This document shows, piece after piece, positions 36,180-40,004 of a stretch of DNA of 40,004 bases. A model generated the notes under the pieces. That model saw nothing but the letters and a program-made list of their open reading frames with translations, made no database searches and was not told where the DNA came from. Numbering within the stretch: position 1 is the first letter of the stretch; every line of letters begins with the position of its first letter. Origin of the DNA: an uncultured Mediterraneibacter sp. (GTDB taxonomy: Bacteria; Bacillota; Clostridia; Lachnospirales; Lachnospiraceae); the NCBI GenBank assembly GCA_944377745.1, contig CALWFV010000033.1, positions 1 to 40,004 on the forward strand, given 5' to 3'. The translations under genes and the position numbers were made by a program.

Positions 36180-39100
36180 ATGGAGAAATTTAATATACTT
36201 GTAAAGAATGGAAAAGAGTCAGAGATGTACTATTATCAGGATGAGGCGATTAAGGCATTAGAATTGCTAGATAAAAAATATCCTGAATTTTATAGAACCT
36301 TGATTGTCATACCAACTGGAGGCGGTAAGACAAGGACAGCTATAAAGTATGTATACAAAAATGTTTTAAATAAAAAAGGTGGCAAGGTTCTATGGATTTG
36401 CGAAAGACTTCTTTTGCAAGAACAGTCATATAACAGTTTCAGAAACATGGCTATTAATGCTAATCTTAGAAACCGTAATGTATCAAAAATAATTGCCGGA
36501 GTATATTCTGGTGAAGCAGGGGATTTTACAAAAGATAATCTGAAAGATGCTGAGTTAGTATTTGTTACGCAGCAGACGCTCAATATAAGTTTGAGTGGTA
36601 ATAGTTCAAAGGCAAATCCGTTAAATGATTGGATTTCTTTCGAGGATTCTTTAACAGTTATTATTGATGAGGCACACCATGCAACATCTAAAAACTATAA
36701 AAATATATTGAGAGCCTTAGAAGATTTAAAAGAATCTAAAAACATAAGACTTCATATCATAGGCTTAACGGCAACACCAAAGTTAAAAGAGACCAGACAA
36801 GCAACGGATATTGAAAGAATATTTACTCATGGTGTTGAGAACAATATTGCAAGCACAAATACATGTTACGCATGTAGAGTATCCATACACGAGTTAGTGG
36901 CTAATGGTTTCTTGTCAAAGCCTTATCTGGTGAGAATTGATGATAGCTATGAGGGAGAGTCCAATAAGCGTATGAATGAGGTAATTGTTTCCGCATACCT
37001 ATCAAAGCTAAAAGGTAAGCCGGTGGAATGTGGTGACATTTTAGCGGGAAGAGAAGACTCTCTCCCTACGGACGAGTTAGGGAAAACTGTGATTTTTGTA
37101 AATAGTCGTGTTCAGGCAGTCCTTTTAAAGAATGAGTTTGAAGCTGTTGGTTTAAAGGAAAAATGCGGATTAGCTATTTCTGTTGATAAATCACTTTGGC
37201 AACAGAAGGAATTACAAGGTATTATACCGATTGCCGACAAAGATGTAAGTAAGGATATTGAAGATTTTAAGCATGGTACTAAGACGATACTTATCAGCGT
37301 GGATATGTTGCTTGAAGGTATCGATATTCCTACGATTCAAACTGTCTTTCTGGCAAGAAAAACGGAAAATTCAAAGCTCATTACTCAAATGGTTGGACGG
37401 GGACTGAGAGGTTTAAAAGTAGACGGAACAGAAGTAGCCTACGTGGTGGATTTTGGTAATAATAAGCTAGATAAAATATTGTGGGAAACACCTGATGCGT
37501 CTAAAAATAACGTTTTTGACCCGATAAGGGGATATAAGATTATAGCAACTGACTTCGGAGGACTTAGTGGTGGCGGAGGCAGAGGAAAGCTGTCAGATGA
37601 CGAAAAATTTGGTATGTTGAAAGATGCCATGATGCAACCATATTTTCTGAAAGATGACAAAACTATGGAAAGATGGTTGCAAGAGAAAGGTATGGAAAAC
37701 TTTATGGAGGTAGGACAAATACCTTATGGATACTTCCATTTTGACGGGAGGTATCTTTTGGCATGGTATCGTACAAAGGATTGGATTGAGGATATTTATA
37801 ATGCTATCAGCACAAATCATATACCCTATAAGAGATTAAAAGAATCATTGGAGTCTTTTTTGGTTTTTAGGCGTAAGAGGAGAAGTGTATTAAAAAATTT
37901 TGATGGGTTAGAAGAACGATATAATACTATAAAGAAGAATGACAAAGAACTAATAGAAATCTTTCTCCGATATGTTTATTATACGCTTTATAACATATGC
38001 ATAGTCAACAAGAAAGTGATTCCTTCTGAGTTCAAATTTACTCAATTTCAGACGAATATTAACGATAATATGAAGAATGTGTTAATTGGTGCAGTTGATT
38101 GTGATGAATCAAAATTAGAAGATTATCTTGATAAGGAGTGGAAAAAATATCCAGATCAAAATTTTTGGAAAAAAGACGAATTTAAACGTTATGTGAGGAA
38201 ACAAATTGAGGAGTATAAAAACATACCAGAACTTTCGGAGAGTGGTTTTCAAATAGTAAGAATTTACAGGAATGGCAAAAAACGTCAAAATCTTATTGAT
38301 ATGGTGAGAACTATATCGCAAGAGTATATTTTGACTCAAAAGAATCCTGAGGAGATTGGCTTTTTTGATGTCTTTGGCGGTACAGGTATTGTGACTGCAA
38401 ATATGTCTGATGTTATTGCAGGTAAAAGATATTATAATGAGTTTGACGTTGAAGTGGCTAATTTCTTTGATTGCTTAAATAGATTTGAGCATATAGGGAG
38501 CGACTTTACAAAATATTTAGCGAAGATGGAAAGTGACTTGTCGATGCAAGTCATAAGTGCTCAAATGGAACTCGAAAAGGATTTGGAGGTGATGAAAAAT
38601 TTTGAGTTGTCCACTACTACTGATTATCGCAAAGAGGCAGAAGAATACCTAGATAAGAAAAAAGACAAGCTCAGTGAAACCTCTGAGTTTTTGAAACTTT
38701 TAATAAGACTCTTGAAAGACAAGGATGTTGAAGAATATGTAAAACTTTATATTGCATATTATCGTCAGTTTAAAGAAAATTTAGAGAAAATCAAAGAAAA
38801 AGGAGAAACAACATGGAAGAGTATTTATCACGAAAGGTTTGAGGCAGAATTTAATAACAGAGCAAGACCGAAAGGGGATAGTGAGTGCATAAACGAAATG
38901 AAGACTGCAGCCTTTTACTTTTACTATATCAATAGTTTTGCCAGTAGAGCGGTATCAAATAGTGATATCACGGGGGTAGACCCATATGGTATTGCTCAGC
39001 TTAAGAAAAGTATTTCAGAGTATGGTGTAAATTGGATATCTGAGTTTCATAAGCGGGTAAAAGGTGTAAAGGTTTTCTCCGAAGATTTTGCAAAAATACT

Positions 39101-39656
39101 TAATGAAACAAATAAGTTAAATACGATATACTATTTAGACCCACCCTACTTTTTGACCAAGCAATATGCTGAAGGGTTTCCTGACGAGTTTCATCTTAAA
39201 ATGCTAGAGTGGTTTCGTACTACTAAATGTAAATGGATTTTATCCTGTAAGTCATGCCCAACCAATACGCAGACATGGTTAGAAAAAAGGAAAGGTGAGA
39301 ACAATGTGCTTATTGAGTATACAGATAATAAAGAAGGCAATTATTATGAAAATCGAGATTGGCTAAACCATGATAAAGGTAATTTATCCATGAAAGAATA
39401 TTTTCGCCTATTTATTTATGAGGAGATGAAGCCTGAAACTAAAGATAGTATAAAATTTTACAAGGCAGATGTTAAATCAGCTAGAAGTAACAAAGAAAGA
39501 TTATTTGTGTATCACGGGCAGAATGCGGTTGAGGAACACTTTGAAATTATAATAAGTAACATCAAAGTTCCAGATGAGCACCAGTACATATTGGAGAACA
39601 GCGGTATTATAATGGAGCCGTTTGAGGTGTTCTTCAGACCGTTACTCAAAGATTAA
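36180..39656 (+). CDS. SF2 helicase fused to a D12-class adenine methyltransferase
   Basis: The 1158-aa protein has an N-terminal superfamily 2 helicase like those of type I/III restriction enzymes: Walker A IPTGGGKT (44-51), Walker B/DEAH IIDEAHHATS (161-170), GLTATPKLK (195-203), VIFVNSR (304-310), ISVDMLLEGIDIPTIQ (372-387) and QMVGRGLRG (403-411). After a middle region (~470-690) comes an N6-adenine methyltransferase of the alpha-type D12 class: motif I FFDVFGGTGIVT (728-739) and motif IV IYYLDPPYF (983-991), with about 250 residues between them, partly coiled coil (~790-875), that would hold the target-recognition part. It should translocate or remodel DNA and methylate adenine. No nuclease motif is seen. 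ATG 36180 is two bases after the partner gene with only a weak site, so translation is probably coupled. Confidence 0.85.
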   Translation: MEKFNILVKNGKESEMYYYQDEAIKALELLDKKYPEFYRTLIVIPTGGGKTRTAIKYVYKNVLNKKGGKVLWICERLLLQEQSYNSFRNMAINANLRNRNVSKIIAGVYSGEAGDFTKDNLKDAELVFVTQQTLNISLSGNSSKANPLNDWISFEDSLTVIIDEAHHATSKNYKNILRALEDLKESKNIRLHIIGLTATPKLKETRQATDIERIFTHGVENNIASTNTCYACRVSIHELVANGFLSKPYLVRIDDSYEGESNKRMNEVIVSAYLSKLKGKPVECGDILAGREDSLPTDELGKTVIFVNSRVQAVLLKNEFEAVGLKEKCGLAISVDKSLWQQKELQGIIPIADKDVSKDIEDFKHGTKTILISVDMLLEGIDIPTIQTVFLARKTENSKLITQMVGRGLRGLKVDGTEVAYVVDFGNNKLDKILWETPDASKNNVFDPIRGYKIIATDFGGLSGGGGRGKLSDDEKFGMLKDAMMQPYFLKDDKTMERWLQEKGMENFMEVGQIPYGYFHFDGRYLLAWYRTKDWIEDIYNAISTNHIPYKRLKESLESFLVFRRKRRSVLKNFDGLEERYNTIKKNDKELIEIFLRYVYYTLYNICIVNKKVIPSEFKFTQFQTNINDNMKNVLIGAVDCDESKLEDYLDKEWKKYPDQNFWKKDEFKRYVRKQIEEYKNIPELSESGFQIVRIYRNGKKRQNLIDMVRTISQEYILTQKNPEEIGFFDVFGGTGIVTANMSDVIAGKRYYNEFDVEVANFFDCLNRFEHIGSDFTKYLAKMESDLSMQVISAQMELEKDLEVMKNFELSTTTDYRKEAEEYLDKKKDKLSETSEFLKLLIRLLKDKDVEEYVKLYIAYYRQFKENLEKIKEKGETTWKSIYHERFEAEFNNRARPKGDSECINEMKTAAFYFYYINSFASRAVSNSDITGVDPYGIAQLKKSISEYGVNWISEFHKRVKGVKVFSEDFAKILNETNKLNTIYYLDPPYFLTKQYAEGFPDEFHLKMLEWFRTTKCKWILSCKSCPTNTQTWLEKRKGENNVLIEYTDNKEGNYYENRDWLNHDKGNLSMKEYFRLFIYEEMKPETKDSIKFYKADVKSARSNKERLFVYHGQNAVEEHFEIIISNIKVPDEHQYILENSGIIMEPFEVFFRPLLKD

Positions 39657-39660
39657 AAAA

Positions 39661-39692
39661 TTCTCCCTTATGTCATATCGGCATAGGGGAGA
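39661..39692. terminator. Terminator between the operon and the XRE gene
   Basis: TTCTCCCTTATG pairs with CATAGGGGAGAA (one wobble) around a nine-base loop. The minus strand has a run of six T right after it, so it clearly ends the XRE transcript. On the plus strand the T-run is missing and it acts weakly at best. Confidence 0.75.
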
Positions 39693-39693
39693 A

Positions 39694-39906
39694 TCAATCA
39701 TTGTCACTTGGTATAATTTCAAACAGATCGTTTGGAGTACATTCGAGAATGACACACAACTTTTCGATATTCTCAAAACGGATAGAGGAGGTTTCATCTT
39801 TCATCATATGGCTTAGGTTGTGGTAGTCGATATTCATCTGGTTGTGAAGCCAGTATTTGGTACGACCTTTTTCTTCAAGCAGTTCTTTAATGCGTAAATG
39901 AATCAA
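39694..39906 (-). CDS. Small XRE-family transcriptional regulator
   Basis: The 70-aa protein is a single Cro/C1-type helix-turn-helix domain: IRIKELLEEKGRTKYWLHNQ-like start, then MNIDYHNLSHMMKDETSSIR as the recognition region, and FENIEKLCVILECTPNDLFE at the end. This is the short, domain-only form seen as controllers in restriction-modification and toxin-antitoxin loci. AAGGAGG (39915-39921 on the other strand) precedes its ATG at 39906. It converges on the helicase-methyltransferase operon and has an inverted repeat in its upstream region, so it may repress itself and perhaps genes beyond the window edge. It does not lie upstream of the operon, so control of that operon is only a guess. 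Confidence 0.85.
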   Translation of the reverse strand: MIHLRIKELLEEKGRTKYWLHNQMNIDYHNLSHMMKDETSSIRFENIEKLCVILECTPNDLFEIIPSDND

Positions 39907-39928
39907 GGCTAAGTCCTCCTTCCTCAGT

Positions 39929-40000
39929 TATAGTGTCTACACATACAATCCCATAATACATGAAACTGAGGCTTTACTTAACTGGTCTACAGACACTATA
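39929..40000. repeat. Hyphenated inverted repeat upstream of the XRE gene
   Basis: TATAGTGTCT (39929-39938) and its exact complement AGACACTATA (39991-40000) are 52 bases apart. A second, inner pair CCTCAGT / ACTGAGG overlaps it (39922-39928 and 39965-39971). On the minus strand a promoter fits between them (TTAAGT, 17 bases, TATTAT). The arms could be two operator half-sites, or the ends of a mobile unit. Confidence 0.55.
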
Positions 40001-40004
40001 ATGG

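Noticed and set aside
36180-39656. Classical type I or type III restriction-modification enzyme
   Set aside because: The methylase is of the D12 type and in the same chain as the helicase; there is no HsdM/Mod or HsdS, and no nuclease motif.

Overview
The window looks like chromosome of a gut-type Lachnospiraceae bacterium (Clostridia). This rests on the era–yqzL–recO–glyS–ppdK gene order, the dimeric glycyl-tRNA synthetase, a pyruvate phosphate dikinase, a SleB-like wall hydrolase, strong GGAGG ribosome binding sites and TTGACA/TATAAT promoters. Most of it has a moderate base composition. The last ~5.8 kb (from about 34.2 kb) is clearly AT-rich with different codon use and reads as a horizontally acquired island.

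Layout. 1-76 is the 3' end (domains V-VI) of a group II intron. 0.1-3.3 kb holds a cell-wall hydrolase behind a possible WalR box, a GNAT acetyltransferase broken by a stop codon, and an ECF sigma factor with a membrane anti-sigma-like protein carrying an SH3-like domain; copies of a palindromic repeat lie on both sides of that pair. 3.4-6.6 kb carries topoisomerase III and a YitT-family membrane protein on the minus strand. 6.8-10.3 kb has enolase and a pair of membrane PH-domain proteins with their own promoter and operator-like palindrome. 10.4-17.1 kb is a LacI-controlled sugar or polyol operon: class II aldolase, LacI regulator, FGGY kinase, zinc alcohol dehydrogenase, PfkB-type kinase and aldo/keto reductase. 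Together they could oxidise a polyol to a ketose, phosphorylate it twice and cleave it to triose phosphates. No transporter is encoded in it. 17.1-23.3 kb has a small unknown gene, a helicase IV-like protein with an inserted nuclease-like domain, and an M16C metalloprotease.

23.4-34.1 kb is the conserved era–yqzL–recO–glyS–(M18 aminopeptidase)–ppdK neighbourhood. Between era and yqzL it is interrupted by a DDE transposase gene whose ribosome binding site lies in a 13-bp hairpin, a ~490-nt remnant region and an Rpn-family PD-(D/E)XK nuclease.

34.2-40.0 kb is the most interesting part: a two-gene operon. The second gene encodes an SF2 DEAD/DEAH-type helicase fused to a D12-class N6-adenine methyltransferase (1158 aa). 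The first encodes a 627-aa protein I could not name at first, but it can be aligned by eye, in order, with the methyltransferase half of its neighbour, with the SAM-binding and DPPY motifs replaced. It therefore looks like a catalytically dead paralogous partner. It also carries a 30-bp in-frame tandem repeat encoding a charged decapeptide. A convergent small XRE regulator and a terminal inverted repeat follow. I infer an uncharacterised DNA-modification or defence system. No nuclease is visible in it, and the window may cut the locus.
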